64,000 nt of DNA from Flavobacterium plurextorum (GTDB lineage Bacteria; Bacteroidota; Bacteroidia; Flavobacteriales; Flavobacteriaceae): assembly GCF_002217395.1 (NCBI RefSeq), contig NZ_MUHD01000006.1, forward strand, positions 105,172 to 169,171, read 5' to 3'. Under the pieces are notes generated by a model. The model was given only the letters and a program-made list of their open reading frames with translations. It did no database searches and was not told the DNA's origin. Shown piece by piece: positions 34,049-44,839 of the stretch (position 1 is its first letter; each line of letters starts with the position of its first letter). The position numbers and the translations under genes are program-made.

Positions 34049-35419
34049 TTAGTTAAAATCATTGTAAACTGGTGTGTCTAATGGTACAATTCTCCAATTA
34101 TCAGTATATACTTTTACTGAAGTTGCTTTTGAAGGAAATTCTACTTCGCTCGTATTTCCTAAAACATCTTTCATTTTTACATCTGCATTTTCGAACCAAA
34201 TACCAAAGTTTTGATACGTTGCAGCTTCTCGATAAGCCAAAACAGCTTCGAAAGTAAAAGGTTCTTTAGACCATTGATAAAATTTATTTAATGGAATGGT
34301 AATAGTTGTCCATCCAGCAGTTTGAAAAGCAACTGATTTTCCATCAATAAGCCAAGGAATATAATTGTAAACTCCGCCAGACCATGTTCCTGCATTAAAA
34401 TTATTGATTGTACATATTTTTAAGTAACCTGAATCTTTCCATGCGTCTGGTACATAAATATCAAATTGAAATGCAACTTTATCAAGCGGTGTACTAGCTG
34501 GAATAAAAGGAGTTAACTGTGCTCTCCAGTTATCAACACCAGTTCCTCCTGTCCATGTTTCTGTTGCTCTGCCTGTTGCTGGAGCAATTGAAGCTAGACG
34601 AGCTGGGCGATGCGGTACGTATTTTCCTTGCGAAAGATTTCCTGCGCCTATCGAAGCTGATTCTATATCGGTTCCTAAAATCATACCAGTGGCAGGAGGT
34701 GTGCCCCAAAAACTGTGCTGTCCTCTTCCGTCAAAATCTAAAATAACACCTCTTTTACAGTTAAAATATGCTGGAGAATAAACTCCGCCATTTGAAGTTT
34801 GAACAAATAGTGATCCTCCTAAATCTGAGATTCCACTTGGAACTTTAACGGTAAATAATTCGCCATCTTCTGTTGATGTAATTCCTGTTGTTACCTCAAC
34901 ATTTCCAGGAAAAACTACTTTACTTACTTCGGTTAAACCGGTTCCTATAACTGTTATGGTTTCACCTGCATTTGGCATTGTGTTAGAAATATTAGTTATA
35001 GCAGGTTTACCAGAACGAATTTCAAATTTAAAAGTGGTTTCGTTAGAATCATTTGCAAAACGAATTGTATTTCTCACGGATGGATCTGCGTCTAAAATTG
35101 GTGTATCAGCCGAAACGCTTACAAGCATCGAATTGTTAGATACAAAAACCACATTAAAGTAGGTAGAATATCCGTTGATGTATACTTTCTTAAGTCCCTC
35201 AAATCCTGAACCTTCAATACGCAGCAACTGTCCTAAACGGGCAAAACTAACTTCTCGATCCGGCACTGTTGAATTGACATCTTCTAAAAATACTTTTGAA
35301 ATTGTGATCGCACCGCCTTGTGAATCATTGTTATCACAAGAGGTAAACAGCATGCCGAAAACCATCATTGTAAGAAGTGCGATGGGCGCCCAATACTTTT
35401 TATTTAAAATATATTTCAT
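34049..35419 (-). CDS. Surface glycan-binding lipoprotein with IPT/TIG domains (SGBP)
   Basis: A 456-residue lipoprotein (signal MMVFGMLFTSC, then DNNDSQGG). Two IPT/TIG-like Ig domains follow: SFARLGQLLRIEGSGFEGLKKVYI and PAITNISNTMPNAGETITVIGTGL. The C-terminal domain of about 200 residues contains ILDFDGRGQHSFWG, FQFDIYVPDAWKDSG and NNWRAQLTPF-like aromatic segments, as in SGBP-B-type xyloglucan/xylan-binding domains. Such proteins hold the polysaccharide at the surface beside SusD. It lies third in the susC operon, between susD and the split GH10, the standard order in xylan PULs. Confidence 0.86.
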   Translation of the reverse strand: MKYILNKKYWAPIALLTMMVFGMLFTSCDNNDSQGGAITISKVFLEDVNSTVPDREVSFARLGQLLRIEGSGFEGLKKVYINGYSTYFNVVFVSNNSMLVSVSADTPILDADPSVRNTIRFANDSNETTFKFEIRSGKPAITNISNTMPNAGETITVIGTGLTEVSKVVFPGNVEVTTGITSTEDGELFTVKVPSGISDLGGSLFVQTSNGGVYSPAYFNCKRGVILDFDGRGQHSFWGTPPATGMILGTDIESASIGAGNLSQGKYVPHRPARLASIAPATGRATETWTGGTGVDNWRAQLTPFIPASTPLDKVAFQFDIYVPDAWKDSGYLKICTINNFNAGTWSGGVYNYIPWLIDGKSVAFQTAGWTTITIPLNKFYQWSKEPFTFEAVLAYREAATYQNFGIWFENADVKMKDVLGNTSEVEFPSKATSVKVYTDNWRIVPLDTPVYNDFN

Positions 35420-35452
35420 ATTACTATTTCTTTAATTTTTTATTTCTGAATA

Positions 35453-37084
35453 CTAGAATAAGTCTTTAATTTTCTCTTCTGTAAACTGATACGGAACAGG
35501 ATTTTCTCTCAATAACGGATTCTGAACTAACTCAGATTCTGGGTAAGGAAGTGTAAAAATTGTTGCATCAATTACACCAATAGCTCTTGGACTAGTACTT
35601 TTTGAAGCGTCAACTGTAACTTTATTAGTTGCCGTGTCATACAAAATTGGAGTAATTACACCTCTGTTTTGTGCTGTAACATAATTGATTACTTCTTGTT
35701 GTTTGTAGTAAGCTCTGCGAACTAAATCGTACCAATATTGTCCTTCCATACACAATTCAACGCGTCTTTCATGAATAATATCAGCATAAGTTAATGTTGT
35801 TTTTGAATCTAAACCTGCACGCGTACGAAGTCTGTTTACTCCCATAAGAGCGGCGGCATCTGCGGTTGAAGCGTTATTTCCTAAAGAAGCTTCCGCGTAG
35901 TTCAAATAAACTTCTGCCAAACGCAGCATATAAGTATTTAAAGCTGAATTCATACGGGTAATTTTAGAATTGTCCTTTGTAGAACCTACAACTCCTTTTT
36001 TTATGGTAAGGAAATCATTTCCGTGATCAACCGTGTAACCTCCATTTGCTTTGTTGATTTCGGCATAATGATCTTTGTTACCCATAAAAGTTGCTTTACG
36101 ACGAAGATCTTTTGATTCATATTCTTGTAATACATTGTAAGAAGCTCTTGTCCAATATCCCCATGCAGCATCGTCGCCCGTAATATCAGATCCCAAGGCA
36201 AAATAAGCCTGCTGTGTATTGTTTACACCATAATCTCCATTTGGCACCCATTGCAAAGCAAACATTGATTCTGTATTGTTGTTATTGTCAACCATAAATA
36301 AATCTTCATAATTTGCCATCAAACTATAAGGACCAGAACTAATAACTTTTTCAGCAGCTTTTTTTGCTAAATCAAGATATGCTTGATTGCGAGTGCCGCT
36401 GTTTGGATTATCACTAACTCCTGAAAACGATAAGTAAACACGAGACAGCATTCCGAATGCACTGTATTTTGTTAAACGTCCTGCCTGACCTGCAGTTTCT
36501 GGAAGATATTTAGCTGCAAACTCTAAATCACGCATCGAAAACTCGTAAACATCTTTCATTGAATTTTTGTTTACAATTGGATTTTTCACCAATTCTCTGG
36601 GATCTGTAGAGATAATTACATCTCCCCATAACGAAGCCAAATACCAGTATGCTGTTCCTCTCATAAAACGAGCTTCGGCAATATATTTATTTTTAACAGC
36701 ATTACTAAGTGAACTTCCAGAAATTCCGATAATCACATTATTAGATTGTTGAACTACATTGTACAACGATGCCCAAGCCGAAACCAATGGTCCTGTTAAT
36801 CCAGTTTCTGTTAAATCTGTAAATGGATAAACGTAATCTGAAAAAGGAGCATACATATTTGCCGCACGTCCATCGCCTAAACCATAATAAAATTTGTCAT
36901 TAAAATCGAACCATACTTTGTTGTATAAAGGTCCTGTTGCAGCCTGAAAATCAGACTCTGTTTTATAAAAATTCTCTTTAGTAATTACATCATTTGGTTC
37001 AACGTCTAAAATGTCGCTGCAACTCGTCCAAACAAATGGCAATGCAATAATTAAAGCCGTGTAAAATATTTTCTTTGTTTTCAT
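35453..37084 (-). CDS. susD: SusD/RagB-family nutrient-binding outer-membrane lipoprotein
   Basis: 543 residues from ATG 37084 (MKTKKIFYTALIIALPFVWTSC); the 8 upstream codons would overlap susC. Typical SusD text follows: DILDVEPNDVITKENFYKTESDFQAATGPLYN, KYIAEARFMRGTAYWYLASLWGDV, MRDLEFAAKYLPETAGQAGRLTKYSAFGMLSRVYL, and the C-terminal LRLAEVYLNYAEA and ERRVELCMEGQYWYDLVR. It binds xylo-oligosaccharides at the cell surface and forms the lid of the SusC transporter. It starts 10 bp after susC. Confidence 0.96.
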   Translation of the reverse strand: MKTKKIFYTALIIALPFVWTSCSDILDVEPNDVITKENFYKTESDFQAATGPLYNKVWFDFNDKFYYGLGDGRAANMYAPFSDYVYPFTDLTETGLTGPLVSAWASLYNVVQQSNNVIIGISGSSLSNAVKNKYIAEARFMRGTAYWYLASLWGDVIISTDPRELVKNPIVNKNSMKDVYEFSMRDLEFAAKYLPETAGQAGRLTKYSAFGMLSRVYLSFSGVSDNPNSGTRNQAYLDLAKKAAEKVISSGPYSLMANYEDLFMVDNNNNTESMFALQWVPNGDYGVNNTQQAYFALGSDITGDDAAWGYWTRASYNVLQEYESKDLRRKATFMGNKDHYAEINKANGGYTVDHGNDFLTIKKGVVGSTKDNSKITRMNSALNTYMLRLAEVYLNYAEASLGNNASTADAAALMGVNRLRTRAGLDSKTTLTYADIIHERRVELCMEGQYWYDLVRRAYYKQQEVINYVTAQNRGVITPILYDTATNKVTVDASKSTSPRAIGVIDATIFTLPYPESELVQNPLLRENPVPYQFTEEKIKDLF

Positions 37085-37094
37085 TGTGCAGTTT

Positions 37095-40000
37095 TTAGAA
37101 ATTAACATTTATTCCAAGAGTAGTTGTTACCGGCGAAGGATAACGTCCGTTATCGATGCCATTTAAAAGTTGGTTTTGGTTTATTGCACCAACTTCTGGG
37201 TCATATCCTTTATACTTTGTAAAAGTCAAAACATTCTGCATATTTGAATATACTTTGATGTTTGAAATTCCATATTTAGAATATAAACTCTTAGGCAGAT
37301 TATAGCCTAATGAAATGTTTTTAAGTCTAACATAAGATCCGTCTTCCACAAATCTATTACTCAAGCGATAGTTAGAAGCCGAAGATGCTGATGAAGCTCC
37401 AATTCTTGGCATATATGGATCTCCGCCTACAATTTGTACATTACGGTAATCGTTTGGCCCAGTTGGATCAATTAATTCTAATTGCGCATATCCTAAAGCT
37501 GTTTTCAATAAATTGGTATTCTCACGAGGATTTTCTAACCAGCGTCTTTGGTAATTCAAAACATCATTTCCGTAAGATCCTGTAAACATTATACTCACGT
37601 CAAATCCTTTAAACGAGAAGCTGTTGGTAAATCCGAAAGTAAAATCTGGATTAGGATTTCCAATGTAACCAGCATCTTTCTCATTGATTACTCCATCTTT
37701 GTTTACATCTTCAAACATATAGTCACCAATCCAAACTCCGTTTTCTCCAATCTGCATTCCTTCTGGAAGCGCTGTTGGTTTTACAGTTCCGCTTGCATCT
37801 TTATAATAAAAATCAGTTGCTTTTTCAAAACGTCCAATAACTTTATATCCGTAAAATTGTCCCAATGTCTGCCCTACTGCACTGCGAGTAACCACAGTTA
37901 CATCAGAACCTTGCTGTAAAGTCTGATCGTAAACTCCAGATTCTGAATTCAATTTCAAGACTTTAAATCTATTCATCGAGATATTGAAATTTGATTTCCA
38001 AAGAAAATCTTCTCGCTGCATATTTATTGTGTTTATTGTAAACTCAATACCTTTATTTTCTAGTGATCCAATATTAGCATATGGAGGTGCTGTAGATCCT
38101 TGCCCTGTTGTACCTACATAAGCTGGAAGTGATAATCTTAATAATAAATCATCTGTCTTCTTGTAATAAACATCGGCTGTAACTTCGATTCTGTTATTGA
38201 AAAGTCCAAGATCTAAACCAATGTTAGTTTGATTTGTTTTTTCCCATTTTAAATCTGGATTAGCTGTATTTGTTGCAATTTGACCACTTCCCCAATTTGT
38301 TGCAGATGTACCATATACAGATGTGTAAGCATTATTAGGTACAGTTGAATTACCTGTAACTCCCCATCCTGCGCGTAATTTCAAATTATTAATCGTTTGA
38401 TTCTCTTTTAAAAATCCTTCACTTGATATTTTCCATGCTAAACCTGCTGCCGGAAACCAATCCCATTTGTTCTCTTCTGCAAATTGTGAAGATCCATCTC
38501 TTCTAATAGTTCCTGTTATAAAATATCTATCATCAAATGAATACGCTGCTCTTGCAAAATAAGAACTTAGCGATCTTGTAGAACTTGCGTTTGAGTTTCT
38601 TGCTGTTGTTGGGTCACCTGCATTTAAATCTGTAGCTCCGTTTGTTAAATATCCTGAGCGATATCCATAAAGATTTTCCCAGTTTTGTTCCTGTAATTCT
38701 TGACCTAACATCGAGTTAATACTGTGTTTTCCGAATACTTTATTATAAGTCAATAAATTATTCCAAATCCAGTTTTCGCTTGTAGATTTTGTTCTGCTTC
38801 CTTCTCTCACCTCATTAGATAATGCTCCAAAAGTATAAGATGGATTGAAAGTGTAGTTATTTCCAAAACCGTAATCCAGCGAATATTGTGTTTTGAATTT
38901 TAAATCTTTTGTGAAACTAATTTCCGCATAAGCGTTTCCTCTAATTCCGTAGTTTTTAGCATGATTATCTTTAAGCAAAGCAATTCCTAATGGATTTGTT
39001 TGAACAAATTCTGTCGTATCTGGCCCATCAAAAGTACCATCGGCATTACGTGCAGCAACATTTGGAGTTTGTTTCAACGCAGTTAGAATTACCGAATCAT
39101 CATTTACTGTTGTAACCTGATTAGTTTTGTAAACATTCATATTCACTCCAACTTTCATCCATTTCTTTACCTGAGAATCAATTACTCCACGAAGTGTCAT
39201 ACGATCAAAAGAAGAACCAATTATAGTCCCTTCCTGATCAAAATAAGACATTCCTAATGCATAAGTAGTGTTATCAGAACCGCCCGAAGCAGATAAATTA
39301 TAATTTTGAATTAAAGCTGTTTGAAATAATTCGTCCTGCCAGTTTGTTCCCTCTCCCAACAAATCAGGTCTGATGAAAGCATTATCTCGCTGTACAATTC
39401 CTAAATCTGCACGAGTATTTTTAAGAGTACCATATTCTCTAAGATTTAATACTTGTAATTCTTTTGGCATTTGCTGCCATCCTACATAACTGTCAAAGTT
39501 TAATGTCAAATCTCCTTTTCTACCTGTTTTGGTAGTTACCATGATCACACCATTTGCAGCTCTTGAACCATAAATTGCTGTTGCAGAAGCATCTTTCAAA
39601 ATATCAATCGAAGCAATATCATTCGGATTAATTCCTGCAAGCGGATTTGAATTTAAAGATCCTGTGTTTCCATCTATTATTACACCATCTATTACATAAA
39701 TAGGCTCATTTGAACCTGTAATAGAACTTATCCCACGAATACGTACCGAAGAACTTCCTCCCGGCGTACCACTATTTTGTTGAATTTGCACCCCTGCAGC
39801 ACGACCTTGTAAAACCTGATCGATTGTTGTTGCAACAGATTGACTAATTGCAGTACTGCTGACTGTCGAAACTGCACCCGTTAAATCTGCTCTTTTTACA
39901 GTTCCATATCCAACAACAACAACTTCTTTCAAGTCATTTAAATTCTCTTCCAGTAAAGCATCAATTTTAGTTTTATTATTTACCGAAACTTCATGTGTTT

Positions 40001-40262
40001 TATATCCTATGAAGCTAAAGACCAAAATACTATTTGCAGGAACAGATTGAAGTGTGTACGTTCCATCAAAATTAGAAACGGTACTTGTCTTTGTTCCTTT
40101 CACAATAATATTCACACCTGGTATTGGTCCATTACTATCAGATACGGTACCCGATACAGTAATTTGCGCATTTACTGCAGCAGAAAATACCAGCATCAGG
40201 ATCAAGAATCCCAAATTCTTAAAGTATTTTGATCTGCTTTTAGTAATTAAAAAGTTAGTCAT
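37095..40262 (-). CDS. susC: SusC/RagA-family TonB-linked outer-membrane transporter
   Basis: A 1055-residue protein. The signal peptide ends ...SAAVNA, followed by a carboxypeptidase-regulatory-like domain (ITVSGTVSDSNGPIPGVNIIVKGT). The TonB box and plug (LKEVVVVGYGTVKRADLTGAVSTVS, then IRGISSITGSNEPIYVIDG) precede a 22-strand barrel ending TTLGINVNF. It imports xylan oligosaccharides with SusD, energised by TonB/ExbBD. It is the first gene of the operon susC-susD-SGBP-GH10-GH35-esterase. The promoter, with a TATATTTG box and an overlapping LacI-type operator, lies about 110 bp upstream. Confidence 0.96.
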   Translation of the reverse strand: MTNFLITKSRSKYFKNLGFLILMLVFSAAVNAQITVSGTVSDSNGPIPGVNIIVKGTKTSTVSNFDGTYTLQSVPANSILVFSFIGYKTHEVSVNNKTKIDALLEENLNDLKEVVVVGYGTVKRADLTGAVSTVSSTAISQSVATTIDQVLQGRAAGVQIQQNSGTPGGSSSVRIRGISSITGSNEPIYVIDGVIIDGNTGSLNSNPLAGINPNDIASIDILKDASATAIYGSRAANGVIMVTTKTGRKGDLTLNFDSYVGWQQMPKELQVLNLREYGTLKNTRADLGIVQRDNAFIRPDLLGEGTNWQDELFQTALIQNYNLSASGGSDNTTYALGMSYFDQEGTIIGSSFDRMTLRGVIDSQVKKWMKVGVNMNVYKTNQVTTVNDDSVILTALKQTPNVAARNADGTFDGPDTTEFVQTNPLGIALLKDNHAKNYGIRGNAYAEISFTKDLKFKTQYSLDYGFGNNYTFNPSYTFGALSNEVREGSRTKSTSENWIWNNLLTYNKVFGKHSINSMLGQELQEQNWENLYGYRSGYLTNGATDLNAGDPTTARNSNASSTRSLSSYFARAAYSFDDRYFITGTIRRDGSSQFAEENKWDWFPAAGLAWKISSEGFLKENQTINNLKLRAGWGVTGNSTVPNNAYTSVYGTSATNWGSGQIATNTANPDLKWEKTNQTNIGLDLGLFNNRIEVTADVYYKKTDDLLLRLSLPAYVGTTGQGSTAPPYANIGSLENKGIEFTINTINMQREDFLWKSNFNISMNRFKVLKLNSESGVYDQTLQQGSDVTVVTRSAVGQTLGQFYGYKVIGRFEKATDFYYKDASGTVKPTALPEGMQIGENGVWIGDYMFEDVNKDGVINEKDAGYIGNPNPDFTFGFTNSFSFKGFDVSIMFTGSYGNDVLNYQRRWLENPRENTNLLKTALGYAQLELIDPTGPNDYRNVQIVGGDPYMPRIGASSASSASNYRLSNRFVEDGSYVRLKNISLGYNLPKSLYSKYGISNIKVYSNMQNVLTFTKYKGYDPEVGAINQNQLLNGIDNGRYPSPVTTTLGINVNF

Positions 40263-40373
40263 AAATAATTGGTTTAATAAGTTAATAGTATGGTTTAGTT
40301 AGTTTTTCTTTTTTATTGACTTACTAAGATTTTCCTTTTTAAAATTCAGACAAATAATAGCTTATAGTCAAAA

Positions 40374-40410
40374 CAAATATATGCAAAAAACAACAACACA
40401 CAATCGGTTG
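40374..40410 (-). promoter_or_regulatory. susC promoter with LacI-type operator overlapping the -33 element
   Basis: On the minus strand, TATATTTG (40381-40374) is an exact -7 box. TTG at 40403-40401, 19 bp upstream, is the -33 element. It forms the end of the operator CAACCGATTG (plus strand CAATCGGTTG, 40401-40410), a CAAnCGnTTG palindrome of the LacI family. Repressor bound there would block RNA polymerase. The predicted start near 40368 leaves a leader of about 105 nt. Confidence 0.72.
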
Positions 40411-40750
40411 CGTTAATTTTTTTTCTCAATTTCAAAAAAATACCATTAAAAAAAAACGTTTTAAACACAAATAATCAAAAAAAATGAAATAATTCTCAAA
40501 AACAGACTTAATCACAACGAAAACGTTAGAGATAATAAATTGTTTAGATCAAAATCTTAAAAAAAGTATAAAATGTTAAATTTATATATTTTTTTTAAAC
40601 GGACTAAAACATCGCAGTATTCTATTGAAAATCATACTAAACCAAATCCTCAACAATCCCTTGTAAAATAAGACGTGGAGAACATTACAAACTGCACATC
40701 AAACAATTAACCTCTAAACAATATATTTCTTACAAAAGACAAAACAGAAA

Positions 40751-40760
40751 CAATCGGTTG
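40751..40760. promoter_or_regulatory. Second LacI-type operator in the susC upstream region
   Basis: CAATCGGTTG is repeated exactly 350 bp upstream of the promoter-proximal copy and shares the TTGC extension. Two sites this far apart could support repressor looping. The remaining parts of 40263-40837 are AT-rich without genes. Confidence 0.65.
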
Positions 40761-40772
40761 CTTTTATTTTAC

Positions 40773-40806
40773 AAAAAACTCCCCTCAGAATAACTGGAGG
40801 GGAGTC
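40773..40806 (-). terminator. Terminator of the aldolase gene
   Basis: On the minus strand ACTCCCCTCCAG and CTGAGGGGAGT pair with one bulge around TTATT, followed by TTTTTT. It begins 32 bp after the fsa stop. Confidence 0.85.
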
Positions 40807-40837
40807 TAAAAAATAGTAGAAAACGGCTTTTATTACA

Positions 40838-41494
40838 TTACAGATTCATTTTTTTAGCATCTTCAACAAATTGTTTCAATCCAATATCTGTAAGTGGATG
40901 TTTCAATAATCCTTTAATTGCTGATAATGGTCCGGTCATAACATCTGACCCCACTTTGGCACAATTTACAATATGCATTGTATGCCTTACCGAAGCCGAA
41001 AGAATTTGTGTTTGATAATTATAATTATCATAGATTTCTCTGATTTCTTCAATTAAATGCATTCCATCAGTCGAAACATCATCTAATCTTCCAAGAAAAG
41101 GGGAAACATATGTCGCTCCTGCTTTCGCCGCCAATAAAGCTTGCCCTGCAGAAAATACAAGCGTTACATTGGTTTTAATTCCTTTAGAAGAAAAGTATTT
41201 ACAAGCTTTTATGCCATCGCCAATCATTGGCAATTTAACTACTATCTGCGGATGTAAAGCTGCCAATTCCTCCCCTTCTCTGATCATTCCATCAAAATCG
41301 GTTGAGATTACCTCAGCAGAAACATCTCCGTCAACAATATTACAAATGTTTAAATAGTGCTTTAATATATTTTCTTTTCCTGTAATTCCTTCTTTTGCCA
41401 TTAAAGACGGATTGGTGGTTACGCCGTCTAAAACGCCTAAAGCTTGTGCCTCTTCAATATCCTGAAGATTAGCAGTATCAATAAAAAATTTCAT
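40838..41494 (-). CDS. fsa: Fructose-6-phosphate aldolase / short transaldolase
   Basis: A 218-residue TIM-barrel aldolase. It has the start [90 protein letters not shown] (Lys of KLP forms the Schiff base) and [12 protein letters not shown]. Length and sequence fit the FSA/TalC-type short transaldolase family rather than long transaldolase B. It would shuffle sugar phosphates downstream of xylulose-5-phosphate. It is fourth after xylR-xylB-xylA but 526 bp from xylA and followed by its own terminator, so it may have an independent promoter. Confidence 0.92.
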   Translation of the reverse strand: MKFFIDTANLQDIEEAQALGVLDGVTTNPSLMAKEGITGKENILKHYLNICNIVDGDVSAEVISTDFDGMIREGEELAALHPQIVVKLPMIGDGIKACKYFSSKGIKTNVTLVFSAGQALLAAKAGATYVSPFLGRLDDVSTDGMHLIEEIREIYDNYNYQTQILSASVRHTMHIVNCAKVGSDVMTGPLSAIKGLLKHPLTDIGLKQFVEDAKKMNL

Positions 41495-41564
41495 AAGTTT
41501 TTTTGGTTTAAGGTTGGTTATAATCTAGTTTCAATAGTATTTAATGTGAAGTATAATCGCATAG

Positions 41565-41604
41565 TTGTCATTACGATCCCGAGGCTTCGGGATCGTAATG
41601 ACAA
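41565..41604. repeat. REP-like palindrome (TTGTCATT family)
   Basis: TTGTCATTACGATCCCGA (41565-41582) and its exact complement TCGGGATCGTAATGACAA (41587-41604) form an 18-bp perfect stem with loop GGCT. The same TTGTCATT...AATGACAA ends recur at 50568-50680, so this is a dispersed intergenic palindrome. The rest of the gap 41495-42020 has no gene. Confidence 0.82.
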
Positions 41605-41968
41605 AACTGTACATAGTTCTTTGTCTAAGTAAGTAGTAGAGACGCACAGCACTGCGTTTAACATCCAGCGAGAAAAAAAATGTGCATTTCGATCGATTCT
41701 ACTCTTCAAAAAACCTTCAATAAAAAATAACTCACTTATTATTTTATCAAACTGACTTTTCATCCATTTCAATTTTCAAAAAAATAGTAACTAAACCTTC
41801 AATCTATTTTTCTTAAATCTCAATGCCAAAAAAAGCCATAATCTTAATACACATTTTCAAAGCTTTTATCTAAAATCATTTTTAAAACACTTTTAACTAC
41901 TTACGGCTATCATGTTTAAAAATTTAACTTGTTTTAGAAATTTTCTCTCACTAAATATTTTTTTGTAG

Positions 41969-42000
41969 AAACCTAACAGGTTTTAAAACCTGTTAGGTTT
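41969..42000. terminator. Perfect 32-bp palindrome, probable xylA terminator
   Basis: AAACCTAACAGGTTTT and AAAACCTGTTAGGTTT form one perfect palindrome, 20 bp beyond the xylA stop. It can fold in RNA of either strand and has flanking T residues on both, so it may stop transcription in both directions. Confidence 0.7.
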
Positions 42001-42020
42001 GATATTGAAATCTAAACCAA

Positions 42021-43346
42021 TTAAATATATTGGTTAATGATGTTTTCGAACAATTCTTGTTTACCGCTTTGAAGATTTAATTCTCCATTTTCGTGAGCGA
42101 TAGTGTAAAGATCTTTTAGGTTTAATTTTCCATCAGCAAAATCTTTCCCCTTTCCAGAATCGAAAGAACTGTATCTTTCTGTTCTTAATTTTTCGTAAGG
42201 AGAAGAAGTGATGATTTTATCTGCAGTCAATAAAGCTCTTGCAAAAGTATCAGCGCCGCCAATGTGCGCTAAGAAAACATCTTCTAAATCTGTAGAGTTT
42301 CTTCTGATTTTTGCATCAAAGTTCACTCCACCACCTTGCAATCCGCCGGCTTTTAAGAAAACTAACATCGCTTCTGTAGTTTCTTGAATGTTATTTGGAA
42401 ACTGATCTGTATCCCAGCCATTTTGATAATCACCTCTGTTAGCATCAATACTTCCTAACATTCCTGCTTTTGCAGCAACTTCTAATTCATGTTGAAAAGT
42501 ATGCTGCGCCAATGTAGCGTGATTTACCTCAATATTAATTTTGAAATCTTTATCTAAACCATATTCTTTCAAGAATCCAATTGCTGTTGCAGAGTCAAAA
42601 TCGTATTGGTGTTTTGACGGCTCCATTGGTTTTGGCTCAATAAAGAAAGTTCCTTTAAAACCTTGCGCTCTTGCATAATCTCTAGACAATGTTAAGAATT
42701 GCGCCATGTGATCTAATTCTCTTCCCATATCTGTGTTCAATAAAGACATATAACCTTCTCTACCGCCCCAGAAAACATAATTTTCTCCACCTAAAGCAAT
42801 CGTTGCATCAAGCGCTAATTTTACTTGTCCTCCCGCTCTTGCTACTACATTAAAATCTGGATTTGTAGCCGCTCCGTTCATAAATCTTGGGTTTGAGAAA
42901 CAGTTTGAAGTTCCCCAAAGTAATTTAATTCCAGACTCCGCTTTTTTCTGTTTTAAGTAATCCGTAATAAAAGCCAAACGTTTTTCTGATTCTGCAAAAG
43001 TTGCTCCTTCTGCAATCAAATCGTAATCGTGGAAACAGAAATAATCAAATCCCATTTTACTGATAAATTCAAAAGCTGCATCCGCTTTATCTTTTGCCGC
43101 TTGATAAGGATCTGAAGACTGATCCCAAGCAAATTGCTGTGTTCCTGGTCCGAATGGATCGCTTCCTTGTCCACAGAAAGTATGCCAATACGCGATCGCA
43201 AATTTAAAGTGCTCACGCATTGTTTTTCCAGCTACAACTTGATCTGGATTATAATATTTAAATGCCAGCGGATTATCAGATTCCTTTCCTTCAAATTTAA
43301 TTTGACCAATACCTTTGTAATATTCTTTATCTCCTAAAACTATCAT
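42021..43346 (-). CDS. xylA: Xylose isomerase
   Basis: A 441-residue protein with class II xylose isomerase landmarks: [32 protein letters not shown] (catalytic His), [36 protein letters not shown] (metal Glu), [22 protein letters not shown] and [20 protein letters not shown]. It converts D-xylose to D-xylulose in the cytoplasm with divalent metal. It starts 9 bp after xylB and shares its operon with xylR and xylB. Length is normal. Confidence 0.97.
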   Translation of the reverse strand: MIVLGDKEYYKGIGQIKFEGKESDNPLAFKYYNPDQVVAGKTMREHFKFAIAYWHTFCGQGSDPFGPGTQQFAWDQSSDPYQAAKDKADAAFEFISKMGFDYFCFHDYDLIAEGATFAESEKRLAFITDYLKQKKAESGIKLLWGTSNCFSNPRFMNGAATNPDFNVVARAGGQVKLALDATIALGGENYVFWGGREGYMSLLNTDMGRELDHMAQFLTLSRDYARAQGFKGTFFIEPKPMEPSKHQYDFDSATAIGFLKEYGLDKDFKINIEVNHATLAQHTFQHELEVAAKAGMLGSIDANRGDYQNGWDTDQFPNNIQETTEAMLVFLKAGGLQGGGVNFDAKIRRNSTDLEDVFLAHIGGADTFARALLTADKIITSSPYEKLRTERYSSFDSGKGKDFADGKLNLKDLYTIAHENGELNLQSGKQELFENIINQYI

Positions 43347-43355
43347 TTTATCTTT

Positions 43356-44837
43356 TTATTTAGTTGTTAATATTAATTCTAATTCTTGTTTCCATTTTTT
43401 ATAAGCCGTTTCGTAAGGCTCTTTGTTGTGCAGCGGTAAAAACGTCATTACATGATCGTTGTCGCTGACATTAGCTCCAAATTTGCTGTAATCACCATCT
43501 TTTAAACCAACTGCTCTTGCTGCTCCGACTGCGCCGGTTGTATTGTAAATTTCAATTTCGTGACCAATTAAAGTCGCCACTGTATTTGAGAAAATCTCTG
43601 AGCGGAAAAGGTTATCATTACCAGCTCTAATCACATTAATTGTTGTATTATCATCTTTCAAGCATTCCATTCCGTACACAAACGAAAAAGCAATTCCTTC
43701 TAAAGAAGCTCTAAATAAATGCGCGCTGTTATGAATATTTAAGTTAAGGTTTAAGAAATGAGTTCCGATGTTTTTATTGTTGAACATACGCTCAGCACCA
43801 TTTCCAAACGGAATCACAACAACGCCTTCTGATCCTACCTCAACATTCGACGCCTTTTCATTCATCGCTTCATAACTTTCGTTACCCATATTATTGCGAA
43901 GCCATCTGTACTGAATTCCTGCGCCATTAATATTTAAAAGTTTACCCACTCTTGGCGTTTCCAATTCGTAGTTTACGTGAACGAAATTATTTACTCGAGT
44001 GCTTTTTCCTGATGACATTTCGCTTACCGCATAAAATACTCCCGAAGTCCCGCCCGTAGCTGCCACTTCGCCCGGATTCAAAACATTTAATGACAAAGCA
44101 TTATTTGGCTGATCACCTGCTCTATAAACAATCGGAATTCCTGCTGGAAGTCCAGTTTCTTTTGAAGCTTGTTGGGTAACAACTTCCTGATTCGTAAAAT
44201 TTTCAACTATTTTTGGCGTCAAAGATTGCTCGATTCCGTAGTAATCTAAAAGCCAATCTGCAACCTTATTTTCTTTATAATCCCAAAGCATTCCTTCAGA
44301 CAAACCATTTTTAGTCGTCGTTACTTCGCCTGTTAATTTCAAAGCGATGTAATCTCCCGGAAGCATATATTTATCAATTTTGTTGTAAACTTGAGGCTCG
44401 TTTTCTTTTACCCATTTTAGTTTCGAAGCCGTGAAATTCCCTGGTGAATTCAGTAAATGCTCCATACATTTTTGTTCTCCAATTTCGGCAAAAGCCTTGT
44501 TTCCAATTTCAACCGCGCGGCTGTCACACCAAATAATAGAATTTCGAAGTGCATTTCCTGCCTTATCAACAACCACCAATCCGTGCATTTGGTACGAAAT
44601 ACCAATTCCTTGAATTTTTGACGCATCGATATTAGCTTCACGAATGACTCTTTTAGTCGCCGTACAAATGTGCTGCCACCAAATCTCAGGATCTTGTTCT
44701 GCCCAATCTGGGTGAATCGACAAGATTTCCATTTCGTTCTGCGGTTCATTCAAAACGATTACTTTTTTACCCGTTTCTGCTTCTACCAAGGCTGCCTTGA
44801 CAGAAGAACTTCCAATATCATATCCAATATAATACAT
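43356..44837 (-). CDS. xylB: Xylulokinase
   Basis: 493 residues from ATG 44837 (MYYIGYDIGSSSVKAALVEAETG); an earlier in-frame start at 44882 lies inside the regulator gene and lacks the family start. FGGY kinase motifs are clear: phosphate-1 loop DIGSSSVK, WCDSRA, SEGMLWDYKE, GDQPNNALSLNVLNPGEVAATGGTSGVFYAV, and NGAERMFN. It phosphorylates xylulose to xylulose-5-phosphate with ATP. The gene begins 2 bp after the xylR stop, indicating tight coupling. Confidence 0.94.
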   Translation of the reverse strand: MYYIGYDIGSSSVKAALVEAETGKKVIVLNEPQNEMEILSIHPDWAEQDPEIWWQHICTATKRVIREANIDASKIQGIGISYQMHGLVVVDKAGNALRNSIIWCDSRAVEIGNKAFAEIGEQKCMEHLLNSPGNFTASKLKWVKENEPQVYNKIDKYMLPGDYIALKLTGEVTTTKNGLSEGMLWDYKENKVADWLLDYYGIEQSLTPKIVENFTNQEVVTQQASKETGLPAGIPIVYRAGDQPNNALSLNVLNPGEVAATGGTSGVFYAVSEMSSGKSTRVNNFVHVNYELETPRVGKLLNINGAGIQYRWLRNNMGNESYEAMNEKASNVEVGSEGVVVIPFGNGAERMFNNKNIGTHFLNLNLNIHNSAHLFRASLEGIAFSFVYGMECLKDDNTTINVIRAGNDNLFRSEIFSNTVATLIGHEIEIYNTTGAVGAARAVGLKDGDYSKFGANVSDNDHVMTFLPLHNKEPYETAYKKWKQELELILTTK

Positions 44838-44839
44838 AC

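Noticed and set aside
37548..37919. 123-codon plus-strand frame inside susC
   Set aside because: It is a shadow of the SusC coding sequence on the opposite strand.
41518..41772. 84-codon minus-strand frame between fsa and xylA
   Set aside because: It runs through the REP-like palindrome and has no protein-like pattern.
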